64,000 nucleotides of DNA from Jejuia sp049889775 (GTDB lineage: Bacteria; Bacteroidota; Bacteroidia; Flavobacteriales; Flavobacteriaceae): the NCBI GenBank assembly GCA_049889775.1, contig JBMHCT010000047.1:13006-77005 (forward strand). Direction: 5' to 3'. Below are positions 16,452 to 25,731 of the stretch, one piece after another. The notes beneath the pieces were generated by a model. It made no database searches and was not told where the DNA came from. It was given only the letters and a program-made list of their open reading frames with translations. The position numbers and the translations under genes were made by a program. Each line of letters opens with the position of its first letter. Positions within the stretch are counted from its first letter, which is position 1.

Positions 16452-17234
16452 CTAGTAATTAAAATTGACTTTTCTATTATTTATGGGTTGCTCGTTGCGG
16501 TAGTTATTTAATGGCATATTATTTCTAAGTTTGATAACTTCCTCGACCGATAAAACAAAAGGTTCTTTAAAAACCACCCAATTAACGCCTTCGGTACATG
16601 GAGGTGTAGTAAGAGAGCCCCCATAAGTATAGTAATGCTTGTCTTGCAATAACAAATCAGATAAATCAATATTTTGGTGTATTTCTTTTTCGGTACCGTT
16701 TTCTAGAGGTAGAAAGCTTTCTAGAAATTCAAACAACTGGCTTTCATCTCCTTCTTCTCCTAAAAGACCAAGTACTGTTATTTTACCAGATTTACTAAGG
16801 TGCACCAAGTGCATTTCAATGGGGTAAATTAAACCATTTATTTTATGCTCCGAAGGCTCATGGAAGTGTATCTGCTTTAAATAATAAGTTTCATTTTGAT
16901 AAACAATAGAATCTCCAGCTTCGAAATCAAACTGAATAGAATGTCCATTATTTTCTACTTTTTTAATGAACGTTTTGGGTGTGTATTTGATAACTAAATC
17001 GCCACTTATTTTTACAGAATCAGATCTTCTGTGAATAATATTTATTGGCGATTGATGTTGACCATTGCAATCTGAATTTTTCTCAATTTCTATCCAATGT
17101 TCTGGTGATGTTTCTCCTGCATAACTCCAATGCGCATGTTTTAAATGAGATTTATGTTTATTCTTATCATATTGTACACACGAGGTAACACATATTACAA
17201 TAAAAATATATAGAAGAATTTTGTGCGATTTCAT
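16452..17234 (-). CDS. Alpha-type carbonic anhydrase, lipoprotein
   Basis: A 260-residue alpha carbonic anhydrase. The lipobox VTSC (Cys19) after a hydrophobic segment predicts a periplasmic lipoprotein. The core shows HWSYAGETSPEHW, QSPINI, the zinc-binding QIHFHEPSEH (H123, H125) and EMHLVH (H142), and LTTPPCTEGVNWVVF near the C-terminus. It interconverts CO2 and bicarbonate; in the periplasm this helps carbon supply and pH balance. It stands between the PL8 lyase and an NTF2-like gene on the same strand, each with its own spacer. Confidence 0.94.
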   Translation of the reverse strand: MKSHKILLYIFIVICVTSCVQYDKNKHKSHLKHAHWSYAGETSPEHWIEIEKNSDCNGQHQSPINIIHRRSDSVKISGDLVIKYTPKTFIKKVENNGHSIQFDFEAGDSIVYQNETYYLKQIHFHEPSEHKINGLIYPIEMHLVHLSKSGKITVLGLLGEEGDESQLFEFLESFLPLENGTEKEIHQNIDLSDLLLQDKHYYTYGGSLTTPPCTEGVNWVVFKEPFVLSVEEVIKLRNNMPLNNYRNEQPINNRKVNFNY

Positions 17235-17331
17235 GTTTTCAATAATTTCAAATATTGTTCAAAATTACTTCCAAAACACTTTTTAAAACCTTACAAATGT
17301 CAGTTTTTAATCCATATTAACAAGTTTGTCT

Positions 17332-17805
17332 TTATCTGTTAGACATGTGTGAATGGATAACTTTCCAATCTCCATTAATTTTTGAATAAATAAATGTCCA
17401 GGCAAATCCTCCTTTCAAAACCCTACCATCTAAAACTTTGGTTTCATAATTGCCAGAAGTGGTTAAAAGTACTTTGTCTTCAGAAAGAATAGTTACCTTT
17501 TTATTGGTGCAGTCAAATTTCTGGGACTCTAACCCTTTGATATTTTGTCTGAAAATAACCATTAGCTCATTAAACGTTTTGAAGTAATTTCCATTATCAA
17601 TAAACCCAGTTTTTAAGGAATCCTCAATATTGTTTTCAATGCCTTTAACATCAAGTTGTTCTCCTGTTTCTATGCTATTATAAAAAGTTTTATAAACTTC
17701 AGTTTTGATTTTTTTGATTTCCGTATCAGATAAATTTTGAGAATGTAAAAATCCAAAACAGAATAAAATAAATGACGTTGAAAGAACTAGTAAGCGAGTA
17801 CTCAT
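17332..17805 (-). CDS. Exported NTF2-like (SnoaL/DUF4440-type) protein
   Basis: Taken from the ATG at 17805 (157 residues): MSTRLLVLSTSFILFCFGFLHSQ is a good signal peptide, whereas the longer open frame to 17958 overlaps the TfoX gene. The mature part follows the NTF2-like order: helices first (EIKKIKTEVYKTFYNS, FNELMVIFRQNI), then strands KVTILSEDKVLLTTSG, GGFAWTFIYSKINGDWKVIHSHMSN. Small ligand-binding or catalytic role unknown. Last gene of the minus-strand group beginning at 20290. Confidence 0.7.
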   Translation of the reverse strand: MSTRLLVLSTSFILFCFGFLHSQNLSDTEIKKIKTEVYKTFYNSIETGEQLDVKGIENNIEDSLKTGFIDNGNYFKTFNELMVIFRQNIKGLESQKFDCTNKKVTILSEDKVLLTTSGNYETKVLDGRVLKGGFAWTFIYSKINGDWKVIHSHMSNR

Positions 17806-17899
17806 AACTATGAAATTTTGAATACCTAAAAATATAGAAATGTTTACCAGTAAAACCTGATAAATATCAAGTTGCTTGATAAATAATTGAAAACAGATT

Positions 17900-18265
17900 C
17901 TATTTTTTGCGAGATTTACTTGTCTTTGCCAAAGGATTGAAAGTGACACATAAATCAAGCCAATAACTTAAATCTTCATCTGTATCAAAACCATCAGGAG
18001 TAACAAAAATATAGCCTTTCATTGGTCTGCCAGTAAAATCCATAGGAAGGGAGTATGGCTTCTTTAGTTCTTTTTCATAAGCATCTATACCAATACGAGC
18101 CATTAGTAAACTATCTCCATATTTTTTGTCAATATGAATACCGCATAGCATTTTATTATCAACTTTAAAACATAGTCCGCCCATCATTTTCAACTCTGAA
18201 AAGCGCACCTTCTTTTCATGAAGTTGTTGTCTAATGCGATCTGCAAGAAATTCGTCGTAAGCCAT
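17900..18265 (-). CDS. TfoX/Sxy N-terminal domain protein
   Basis: A 121-residue protein that is just a TfoX N-terminal domain: helix EFLADRIRQQLHEKKVRF, then the signature KMMGGLCFKVDNKMLCGI, LMARIGIDAYEKELKK and MKGYIFVTPDGFDTDEDLSYWLD, ending in a basic tail. TfoX/Sxy proteins are tied to competence in Proteobacteria, but short single-domain versions in Bacteroidota have no proven function. It follows the esterase gene by 10 nt, so it is probably in one transcript with it. Confidence 0.88.
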   Translation of the reverse strand: MAYDEFLADRIRQQLHEKKVRFSELKMMGGLCFKVDNKMLCGIHIDKKYGDSLLMARIGIDAYEKELKKPYSLPMDFTGRPMKGYIFVTPDGFDTDEDLSYWLDLCVTFNPLAKTSKSRKK

Positions 18266-18275
18266 TTAATTTTCT

Positions 18276-19169
18276 TTAATACTCAATACTGCGCTCCGTC
18301 TGCCTTGTTTTTGCAGAACCTAAAACATCAACATGTAAAAAGTCGAAAATATCACTTAAATTTTGATGCATTGGTGCACTAGATGTATCGTGAGCTTCAC
18401 CAATCATAGAATACAAATAGTAACTTTTTCCAAGTCCTTTTAATCTATCTGCAATGGCTCTAGAACCATATAACATTAAAAATCCAGATTCATTTTTATT
18501 GCAAAAATGATGCGCTGAAACGTAATAAGGCACCAAATTATCACTAGTGCCGTGAAATAATAGGGTGGGAATTGCGGAATCGTCTGTAATTCCATTCAAT
18601 TTGGTCAGTGCCCCTGCCATACTAATGACACCAGCGTATCTAAATTTTCTAGGAAGAATCCGATTGTTATAATTATAAACTGAGTTTAATACAGCTTCTG
18701 CTCCAGAACTTGTACCACATAAAATTATTTTACTTTCATCAATATTGAATCCATTTTTCTTCTTGATTAGAAAGTTTATTGCATGAGCTATATCGTCCGA
18801 TGCAGAATTAAATGCTTTTACCTTTTTTCTAGCTTTAACATTGCAGCCTAACCCTGTATCCTTCATAGTTAATCGATAGGAAATTGAGGCTACAGCAAAA
18901 CCCCGTTCAGCAATTTTTTTGGCAAAGTCTATAATGTAATCGGCATTACGTACTCCAGACGCAAAACCACCTCCATGAACGTATACCAAAAGTGGTAATT
19001 TATCAGAATCATTTTTAGGGTGATAAAAATCTAGTTGCAACGTATCATTTTTTATAACCTTATAGATATAAGACGAAGGGGTAATAGTATCTAGTTTTTT
19101 ATTAAAATTAACCTGACCAAAGGTTGTTGTAAAAGCACTGGCACATAAAACATATAGTAGTATTTTCAT
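18276..19169 (-). CDS. Secreted alpha/beta hydrolase (esterase/lipase)
   Basis: A 297-residue alpha/beta hydrolase with signal peptide (cleavage near TFGQ, residue 19). HGGG at 65-68 forms the oxyanion hole, GTSSG at 152-156 places nucleophile S154, with probable acid D210 (FHGTSDN) and H260 (GEAHDTS). This is the hormone-sensitive-lipase/carboxylesterase style, possibly removing acyl groups from carbohydrates or lipids in the envelope. It is 20 nt downstream of a DUF1624-type acyltransferase-like membrane protein, so one may add and the other remove acetyl groups; that pairing is inference. Confidence 0.85.
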   Translation of the reverse strand: MKILLYVLCASAFTTTFGQVNFNKKLDTITPSSYIYKVIKNDTLQLDFYHPKNDSDKLPLLVYVHGGGFASGVRNADYIIDFAKKIAERGFAVASISYRLTMKDTGLGCNVKARKKVKAFNSASDDIAHAINFLIKKKNGFNIDESKIILCGTSSGAEAVLNSVYNYNNRILPRKFRYAGVISMAGALTKLNGITDDSAIPTLLFHGTSDNLVPYYVSAHHFCNKNESGFLMLYGSRAIADRLKGLGKSYYLYSMIGEAHDTSSAPMHQNLSDIFDFLHVDVLGSAKTRQTERSIEY

Positions 19170-19189
19170 AATGAAATTTGTCGTGAAAG

Positions 19190-20290
19190 TCAGGAGTTCC
19201 TTTTTAGTTTTTCAACAATTATTTTAATTTTAGAATACACGTAAGCGTTAGTCTTCACGTAATAATATGAAATTAGGCAAACAAAAATTATGAAAAACAC
19301 TGCTCCAACCACAGCTTCATGCGGCTCTAGAGATTTACTTAAATAGTTTTTTAATCCAATTCCTGTAAAGCTTCCATACAGTAAAATAAAATGGAAAACA
19401 TAAATAAGTAATGTTTTTTGACCAATTTTAGTGATGAATGATAATTTTAGAAATCGCTCTAAACTATAAAATATTGCAAAGAGCAATAACACATTTCCAA
19501 ATCTTGAAAATAAGTAATTATAATTAGCACTTTTGCAAAATAATTCAATACCCGTAGCATTTGAAATTTTCAAAAATAACCAAGAGGAATGAAAACTTAG
19601 AAAATAACCAACAATGATGAAAGCGGCAATCGTAAACATTCTAAATTTATCCTTATCGGCGTGTCTGAAAAATATAGTCGCGGTAAAAGCACCAAACGCC
19701 GAATAACCAAACCATGGAAGTATTGTAAAAACAGAACCATTAGCCTTTGAAATGTAGTTTGAAAAAAGAACGGGAACAGATTCACATAGTATTAAATTTC
19801 TATAGAGCGGCTCACATAGAAAAATCATAAAACCAATGGTGAATAAAACAATTGAGAACAGATAACTATTTTGTTTTAATAACATGTGTAAGCCAACTAA
19901 GATGATTAACGAAAGACCAATGCATTGCAAAACATCAACCACTAAAAATCTTGTATTGAAATTCCCCGAGAACCAACTTAAAAAATTCACTCTTAGCAAA
20001 TATCCAGTAAGAATAAGCAATAACCCACGAAAAACACCTTTCTTTATTCGAATACTGTCAGCGTTTTTGCGATACGCCCTCAATAGTAAATAGGTAAATA
20101 CGAGACCCGAAATTGTAAAAAACATTGGAGCAGTTATCCCTCTAAAATAGCTCCAAATAGCATAAACTAAATTTGTTTTGTCTTTATAAACAGGATTTAG
20201 TAATGTATCAATAAAATGCCCCTGTAGCATCATTAAGATAGCAAAAGCTCTTACGGCATCAATAAAATATAATCGTTTTACGTTTTGCAT
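19190..20290 (-). CDS. DUF1624/heparan-alpha-glucosaminide N-acetyltransferase-like membrane protein
   Basis: A 366-residue polytopic membrane protein with about ten hydrophobic segments. The N-terminal RLYFIDAVRAFAILMMLQGH and ITAPMFFTISGLVFTYLLL are characteristic of the DUF1624/HGSNAT group, which moves acetyl groups across the membrane to sugars; the conserved Asp and His of the first segment are present (FID, GHF). Some sequence style also recalls acyltransferase-3 proteins. Start is the ATG at 20290, divergent from acs. Probably first gene of the transcript continuing through the esterase and TfoX-like genes. Confidence 0.75.
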   Translation of the reverse strand: MQNVKRLYFIDAVRAFAILMMLQGHFIDTLLNPVYKDKTNLVYAIWSYFRGITAPMFFTISGLVFTYLLLRAYRKNADSIRIKKGVFRGLLLILTGYLLRVNFLSWFSGNFNTRFLVVDVLQCIGLSLIILVGLHMLLKQNSYLFSIVLFTIGFMIFLCEPLYRNLILCESVPVLFSNYISKANGSVFTILPWFGYSAFGAFTATIFFRHADKDKFRMFTIAAFIIVGYFLSFHSSWLFLKISNATGIELFCKSANYNYLFSRFGNVLLLFAIFYSLERFLKLSFITKIGQKTLLIYVFHFILLYGSFTGIGLKNYLSKSLEPHEAVVGAVFFIIFVCLISYYYVKTNAYVYSKIKIIVEKLKRNS

Positions 20291-20399
20291 CTTTTGGGAG
20301 GTTCTTTAAATATAGATTAAAAAACAGAAGCTATAATATAAAATGAGTTATTTTTTAATGATTTTAGTATTTTAGACATCCTAATAATCAACTAGACCA

Positions 20400-22307
20400 A
20401 TGAGTAATTATCACATTAAGCATTTAGAGGAATACTATCAAGTTTATAGAAAGTCGGTTCGTGAACCTGAAAATTTCTGGGAAGAAGTTGCAGAAGAACA
20501 TTTTCTGTGGTATAAGAAGTGGGATACTGTGTTAAGCTGGAATTTTTCAAAACCTGAAGTAAAATGGTTTGAGGGCGCCAAATTAAACATCACGGTAAAC
20601 TGTATTGACCGTCATTTAACAACTAATGCTAATAAAACGGCCATTTTATTTGAGCCTAACAACCCTAACGAGGATTCAGAACATATTAGTTACAGAGATC
20701 TTCATAAACGGGTATGTAAATTTGCTAATGTCCTCAAAGATAAAGGTATTAAAAAAGGGGATAGAGTTTGTATTTACTTGCCCATGATACCAGACTTAGC
20801 CATTGCAACATTGGCTTGTGCTAGAATTGGAGCGGTACATTCTGTGGTATTTGCTGGTTTTTCATCTACAGCATTAGCTACAAGAATTAATGATAGTTCA
20901 TGTAAAATGGTAATCACAAGTGATGGTTCATTTAGAGGTTCTAAAACTATTGATTTAAAGGGCATTGTAGATGAAGCCTTAAACGATTGTAAGTGTGTCG
21001 AATCTGTTTTAGTTGTAAAGCGCATCAATTCTGAAATAACAATGCTAGATGGACGCGATGAATGGATTGCACCTTTACTTGAAGATGCTTATGAAGATTG
21101 TGTGCCAGAAGTTATGGATGCTGAAGACCCTTTATTTATTTTGTATACCTCTGGCTCTACAGGAATGCCAAAAGGTATGGTACATACAACTGCGGGTTAT
21201 ATGATTTACACCGCGTATACCTTTAAAAATGTATTTCAATATAAGGAAGGTGATATTTATTGGTGCACGGCAGATATTGGCTGGATTACAGGTCATAGTT
21301 ACATTGTTTACGGACCGCTGGCCAACGGAGCAACAACAGTTATGTTTGAAGGTGTGCCAAGTTACCCAGATTTTGGACGATTTTGGGATATAGTTGAAAA
21401 ACATAAAATAAATCAATTTTACACGGCACCAACAGCTATTAGAGCCTTAGCAAAAGAAGGTCTTGAGGTTGTAGAAAAATACGATTTAAGTTCGTTAAAA
21501 GTATTGGGATCTGTAGGAGAACCGATTAACGAAGAGGCGTGGCATTGGTACAATGATAACATAGGTAAAAAACAAAGCCCTATAGTAGATACTTGGTGGC
21601 AAACCGAGACAGGAGGTATTATGATAACTCCAATACCATTTGCTACACCTACAAAACCTACCTATGCAACTTTACCATTCCCAGGAATTCAACCAGCCTT
21701 AATAGATGAGGAAGGAAACGAATTAAAAATAAATCAAGTTAGTGGACGTTTATGTATAAAGTTTCCGTGGCCTTCAATGGCACGAACAATTTGGGGCAAT
21801 CATCAACGTTATAAAGATACGTATTTCTCAGCTTTTGAAAATAAATACTTTACGGGTGATGGCGCCTTACGGGACGAAGTAGGTTACTATAGAATTACAG
21901 GTAGGGTAGATGATGTTATTATAGTTTCTGGACATAATTTAGGTACTGCACCAATTGAAGATGCCATTAACGAGCACCCTGCTGTAGCCGAAAGTGCTAT
22001 TGTTGGTTTTCCTCATGATATAAAAGGAAATGCCTTATATGGCTATGTGATTTTAAAAGATGTGGGAGAAGGACGTGTGCATGACAATTTAAGAAAAGAA
22101 ATAAACCAAATAATTACTGAACACGTTGGGCCAATTGCTAAACTGGATAAAATTCAATTTACTAAAGGTTTGCCTAAAACACGTTCTGGTAAAATTATGA
22201 GACGTATTCTTAGAAAAATAGCATGTAAGGACACGAGCAACCTAGGAGACACGAGTACTCTTCTAAATCCTGAAGTGGTTCAAGAAATAATGGATAATGC
22301 CTTGTAA
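20400..22307 (+). CDS. acs: Acetyl-CoA synthetase
   Basis: A 635-residue AMP-forming acetate-CoA ligase. Visible: N-terminal domain with FWEEVAEE and LSWNFSKPEVKWFEG, P-loop-like YTSGSTGMPKGMVH, WCTADIGWITGHSY, DTWWQTETGG, FTGDGALRDEVGYY, GRVDDVIIVSGH and the C-terminal catalytic Lys K598 in TRSGKIMRR, which is commonly acetylated to switch the enzyme off. It converts acetate, ATP and CoA to acetyl-CoA. Stands alone with about 110 bp upstream shared with the divergent DUF1624 gene. Confidence 0.95.
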   Translation: MSNYHIKHLEEYYQVYRKSVREPENFWEEVAEEHFLWYKKWDTVLSWNFSKPEVKWFEGAKLNITVNCIDRHLTTNANKTAILFEPNNPNEDSEHISYRDLHKRVCKFANVLKDKGIKKGDRVCIYLPMIPDLAIATLACARIGAVHSVVFAGFSSTALATRINDSSCKMVITSDGSFRGSKTIDLKGIVDEALNDCKCVESVLVVKRINSEITMLDGRDEWIAPLLEDAYEDCVPEVMDAEDPLFILYTSGSTGMPKGMVHTTAGYMIYTAYTFKNVFQYKEGDIYWCTADIGWITGHSYIVYGPLANGATTVMFEGVPSYPDFGRFWDIVEKHKINQFYTAPTAIRALAKEGLEVVEKYDLSSLKVLGSVGEPINEEAWHWYNDNIGKKQSPIVDTWWQTETGGIMITPIPFATPTKPTYATLPFPGIQPALIDEEGNELKINQVSGRLCIKFPWPSMARTIWGNHQRYKDTYFSAFENKYFTGDGALRDEVGYYRITGRVDDVIIVSGHNLGTAPIEDAINEHPAVAESAIVGFPHDIKGNALYGYVILKDVGEGRVHDNLRKEINQIITEHVGPIAKLDKIQFTKGLPKTRSGKIMRRILRKIACKDTSNLGDTSTLLNPEVVQEIMDNAL

Positions 22308-22409
22308 TGTAAAATCAAAAATAGCATTAAGTACATTTGTTATGTATTTGTAAACTTAAGGAAGCTTTTGTTATTGGCTCAATCAATAACTTTGATTAAA
22401 AATCAATTT

Positions 22410-23573
22410 ATGAGAAATTTAAAGTTTTATATTTACACTTTAACATTGATATTCTTATCGGCTTGTAGCTCAGATGGAGATGGTAGCAATACACAAATAT
22501 TAGAAGATACAGAAAGTCCTACATTATCTTGTCCTGAGAATATTACAATAAGTATCGGTGCTATCGACCCTAATCCTGTTGTCGATTACACCGCTCCTGT
22601 TGGTATGGATAATGTCAATGCCATAACCTCTCAAACAGAAGGTTTAGCTTCAGGAACTCAGTTCCCCGAAGGAACAACAACAAACACATTTACTTCTAGA
22701 GATGCGGCAGGGAATACCACTACATGTAGCTTTGATGTTATCGTGTTAAGGGCTGCTCCAACATCCGATGTACCTTATTTTATTGGTAACGATCCTGCTC
22801 CATCCGGGAAAACATGGGTTAAAATTGAGGCGCTTTCTGATGAATTCGAAGACGGATCTTTTAACGAAGGTAAATGGGAAAATACCAATCCGCGCTGGAT
22901 TGGAAGGGCGCCAGGACTATTCAAAATGAATACAGTTTCAGAAGCTGATGATAATTTAAGACTTACACCTTATCAGTTAGATGCACCCGAAGTAGTGAAT
23001 GGAGAAACTTTTACTCATGCTGGATCGAACATTTGGTCGCGAACGCCTGCGCGGGTAGGTACCTATGCCGAAGCCCGAATGAAAGCGAACAAGACGTTCA
23101 TGTCTTCTACGTTCTGGCTAATCAATATAAATGGTAATGGCAGTGGCTGTGATAGAAGAACAACCGAACTTGACATACAGGAATGTGTGGGCGAGGTTAG
23201 TGGTACTTCTAATTTTGCTCAAGGTTTTGATCAATCTATGCATTCTAATACGCATAGTAGAGCAGCAACCTGTCCAGAAACAACAGAAGGCTCAAAAGGA
23301 GGGAATACAGAAACTGAGAAGAAAGTATGGGAAGAGTATCATGTTTACGGTGCATGGTGGAAGAGCGAAACAGAAATTGATTTCTTCTTAGATGGAGAAA
23401 AAGTATATACCATTAATCCAGTAGAAAGATTTAGCCTTCCCATGTATTTAAGACTCGTTGTTGAAACATATAACTGGAATCCAGTGCCTGCCGATGGTGG
23501 CATGACTGGATCAGAAGGAGAGAGAACAACCTATTATGACTGGGTTAGATGTTGGGAGCTTCAAGATGAATAA
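22410..23573 (+). CDS. Lipoprotein with HYR domain and GH16 glycoside hydrolase domain
   Basis: Read from the ATG at 22410 (387 residues): LTLIFLSAC gives a lipobox at Cys19; a longer frame starts with TTG at 22368. Residues ~33-114 form a HYR domain (DTESPTLSCP, FTSRDAAGNTTTCSFDV). Residues ~135-387 form a GH16 beta-jelly roll with catalytic E253-L-D255-I-Q-E258, flanked by TFWLININGNG and IDFFLDGEKVYTI. GH16 enzymes cleave beta-1,3/1,4 glucans or galactans such as agar, porphyran and carrageenan; the ELDIQE form does not let me choose. Likely exposed on the cell surface or periplasmic side of the outer membrane. Confidence 0.88.
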   Translation: MRNLKFYIYTLTLIFLSACSSDGDGSNTQILEDTESPTLSCPENITISIGAIDPNPVVDYTAPVGMDNVNAITSQTEGLASGTQFPEGTTTNTFTSRDAAGNTTTCSFDVIVLRAAPTSDVPYFIGNDPAPSGKTWVKIEALSDEFEDGSFNEGKWENTNPRWIGRAPGLFKMNTVSEADDNLRLTPYQLDAPEVVNGETFTHAGSNIWSRTPARVGTYAEARMKANKTFMSSTFWLININGNGSGCDRRTTELDIQECVGEVSGTSNFAQGFDQSMHSNTHSRAATCPETTEGSKGGNTETEKKVWEEYHVYGAWWKSETEIDFFLDGEKVYTINPVERFSLPMYLRLVVETYNWNPVPADGGMTGSEGERTTYYDWVRCWELQDE

Positions 23574-23614
23574 ATATCTTGTTAAAATTTTAGAGAAATT
23601 CTTAATAAGACTTA

Positions 23615-23655
23615 AAACTAGAGCGGTAAATATATTCTATTTACCGCTCTAGTTT
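23615..23655. terminator. Bidirectional terminator, perfect 18-bp stem
   Basis: AAACTAGAGCGGTAAATA (23615-23632) and TATTTACCGCTCTAGTTT (23638-23655) are exact inverted complements around a 5-base loop. The stem lies between the convergent GH16 gene (plus) and FAH-family gene (minus) and can serve both. The T-run is short (TTT), so the length of the stem is the main evidence. Confidence 0.75.
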
Positions 23656-23681
23656 ATTATGTAATATTCAAATTAATGGAA

Positions 23682-24296
23682 TTATAACATTTTAAAATCA
23701 AGCATCAATTCTCCTTCAATTGAGGCTTGTAAGTGATCCCCTTTTTGAATTAACCCAGTTCCAGCAGCCGGCGTTCCCGTGAAAAACAAGTCGCCTTCCT
23801 CTAAAGTCATAAACTTAGAAACATACGAAATAATCTCAGCAAAGTTATATATCATCATTGAAGTATTGCCTAATTGCTTTTGTTCTCCATTTATTTTTAA
23901 ATCAAAATTGATGTTATTTACATCATTAAAGTCTGAAATAGGCTTAAAATGAGATATCGGCGAAGCCCCATCAAATCCTTTTGCTAAAGCCCATGGCCAC
24001 TGTAATTCTCTATTTTTCTTTAAAACGTCAGTGGCAGTATAATCAATACCTACAGCTATTTCAGAGATATACGAAATAGCACTTTCAATAGTTATATCCT
24101 TTCCCTTAGTACCAATTTTCGCAACAAGTTCAACCTCATATACAATTTCATTAGTAACTTCTGGGTATGGAACATCTTTATTATTTAAAACCAAAGTGTT
24201 TTCTGGTTTCAAAAATATAAGTTGATGACCCGTTTTTAAAGCATCTATTTCGGATTTGTTATTAACGTAGTTCTTACCGATACCTATAATTTTCAT
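23682..24296 (-). CDS. Fumarylacetoacetate hydrolase family protein
   Basis: A 204-residue single-domain FAH-fold protein of the FAHD1 type. Signatures: IIGIGKNYVNN, LKPENTLV, the metal-binding EVELV (E54, E56), GIDYTATDV (D85/D90), AKGFDGASPISH and FTGTPAAGTGLIQKGD. These enzymes hydrolyse or decarboxylate beta-keto acids such as acylpyruvates or oxaloacetate with Mg2+. Flanked by a terminator and by a minus-strand MFS gene 86 bp upstream. Substrate not deducible. Confidence 0.9.
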   Translation of the reverse strand: MKIIGIGKNYVNNKSEIDALKTGHQLIFLKPENTLVLNNKDVPYPEVTNEIVYEVELVAKIGTKGKDITIESAISYISEIAVGIDYTATDVLKKNRELQWPWALAKGFDGASPISHFKPISDFNDVNNINFDLKINGEQKQLGNTSMMIYNFAEIISYVSKFMTLEEGDLFFTGTPAAGTGLIQKGDHLQASIEGELMLDFKML

Positions 24297-24382
24297 TTGT
24301 AAAAGTTTAGTTTTATTAATTGAACAAAAATAATAATAAGTATCAAAAGGCTCTGGTAGATTTTAATGAATTGCACTTTTAG

Positions 24383-25567
24383 CTAGATTCTCCTCATAAA
24401 AAGAAAAACGAAAACAGTTAAAACACCAAAAAAAGAAAAACCAATGAATAATGGGAGTACAGAATTGTCGACAAAGGATCCTATATAATTTGCAATGGGA
24501 ACAGCCATTACGGTGCTTACAAACCCATTAATAGCTGCTCCTATACCAGCAATGTGGCCTAATGGTTCCATTGCCAATGCTCTTAAATTCCCAAATAAAA
24601 ACCCAACCGCAAAAAATTGAAGCGCGAAGAACATAATTAAAATATAAATACTTGGATTGCTTCCAGTAAAATAGAAGCAAACATAAAGCAATGAAATAAG
24701 AGAATAGGCAATAGAAGCCCAAAAAGCAATCTGTTTCATACCAAATCTCATTACAATTTTACTATTTAAAAAGGTAGCTAAACCAACCGACAATGCCAAA
24801 CTCGCAAAAATATAAGGAAACATTTCGGCGAGTTTATATTGCTCTTGAAATATTTGCTGAGAGGTGCTTAAATAAACCATAAAAGAACCTGTAATAAAGC
24901 CTGATGCAATTGTGAATGCAACGGCTTCTTTATGCTTGCAAAACTCTAAGACCCCGTCAAAAAATAAACGATGAGAAAACTTTGTTCGTTTAGTTTTAGA
25001 TAAAGTTTCTTCTTGTCTTAACCAAAACCAAATCATAATAATTATCCCGAAAATCATGTTTAAATAGAATATGGCTTGCCAGTTAAATAATTGTATAATC
25101 CACTGCCCTAAAGTTGGGGCAATTATAGGAACTAGAATAAAGAACATTACTATTATAGACATTATTTTAGCCATGTAATCGCCGTTGTACTTATCCCTAA
25201 TCATAGAAAGTGCAATGCTTCTTGGAGAAGACAAACCAATACCTTGAAATACACGCGCAATAATCATTACTTTAAAATTCTTAGTATTCACACAAACTAA
25301 TGTTGCTATAATAAAAATCAAAAACCCAATATAGACAATAGGTTTTCGTCCAAAACTATCAGATAAAGGGCCAAAAATCAGCTGACCAAAACCAAGACCC
25401 AAAAAGATCATAGTTATTAATAGTTGATTGTCATTTGCATCATATACATAAAGATATTTTCCTATATTAGGCAGTGCAGGTAAAATTGCATCAATAGATA
25501 ATGCAACTATGGACATAAGTGCCGCCATTAATAACACAAATTCGCTATTGAAGTTTTCATTTTTCAT
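24383..25567 (-). CDS. MFS transporter, Bcr/CflA drug-efflux type
   Basis: A 394-residue 12-helix major facilitator protein. The Bcr/CflA hallmarks are MSIVALSIDAILPALPNIG in helix 1, GQLIFGPLSDSFGRKP (motif A, between helices 2 and 3), ARVFQGIGLSSPRSIALSMIRD and FFILVPIIAPTLGQWI. It should export small hydrophobic compounds by proton antiport. It lies directly upstream of, and on the opposite strand from, the first of three TPR regulators, sharing a 164-bp divergent region, so one of these may control it; this is inference. Confidence 0.88.
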   Translation of the reverse strand: MKNENFNSEFVLLMAALMSIVALSIDAILPALPNIGKYLYVYDANDNQLLITMIFLGLGFGQLIFGPLSDSFGRKPIVYIGFLIFIIATLVCVNTKNFKVMIIARVFQGIGLSSPRSIALSMIRDKYNGDYMAKIMSIIVMFFILVPIIAPTLGQWIIQLFNWQAIFYLNMIFGIIIMIWFWLRQEETLSKTKRTKFSHRLFFDGVLEFCKHKEAVAFTIASGFITGSFMVYLSTSQQIFQEQYKLAEMFPYIFASLALSVGLATFLNSKIVMRFGMKQIAFWASIAYSLISLLYVCFYFTGSNPSIYILIMFFALQFFAVGFLFGNLRALAMEPLGHIAGIGAAINGFVSTVMAVPIANYIGSFVDNSVLPLFIGFSFFGVLTVFVFLFMRRI

Positions 25568-25731
25568 ATCAGCAAAACTAACTAATTACTTGATGTATGC
25601 GTTTTACTTTATCAGATTTAATTTGACTTTAAGCTGAATGGTACCCGTACGAACTGAAACGAATTAACAACCGATAAACTGTAAGTTTTATTTAACTTTA
25701 CGACCACTAAACAATGATTACTGAAAATTTC

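Noticed and set aside
17806..17958. Longer N-terminus for the NTF2-like protein.
   Set aside because: It overlaps the TfoX-like coding end, and the ATG at 17805 begins a clear signal peptide.
14358..23573. PL8, DUF1080, GH16 region considered as one polysaccharide utilisation locus.
   Set aside because: No SusC/SusD-like pair or hybrid regulator is present, strands alternate, and unrelated core genes (acs, carbonic anhydrase) lie between.
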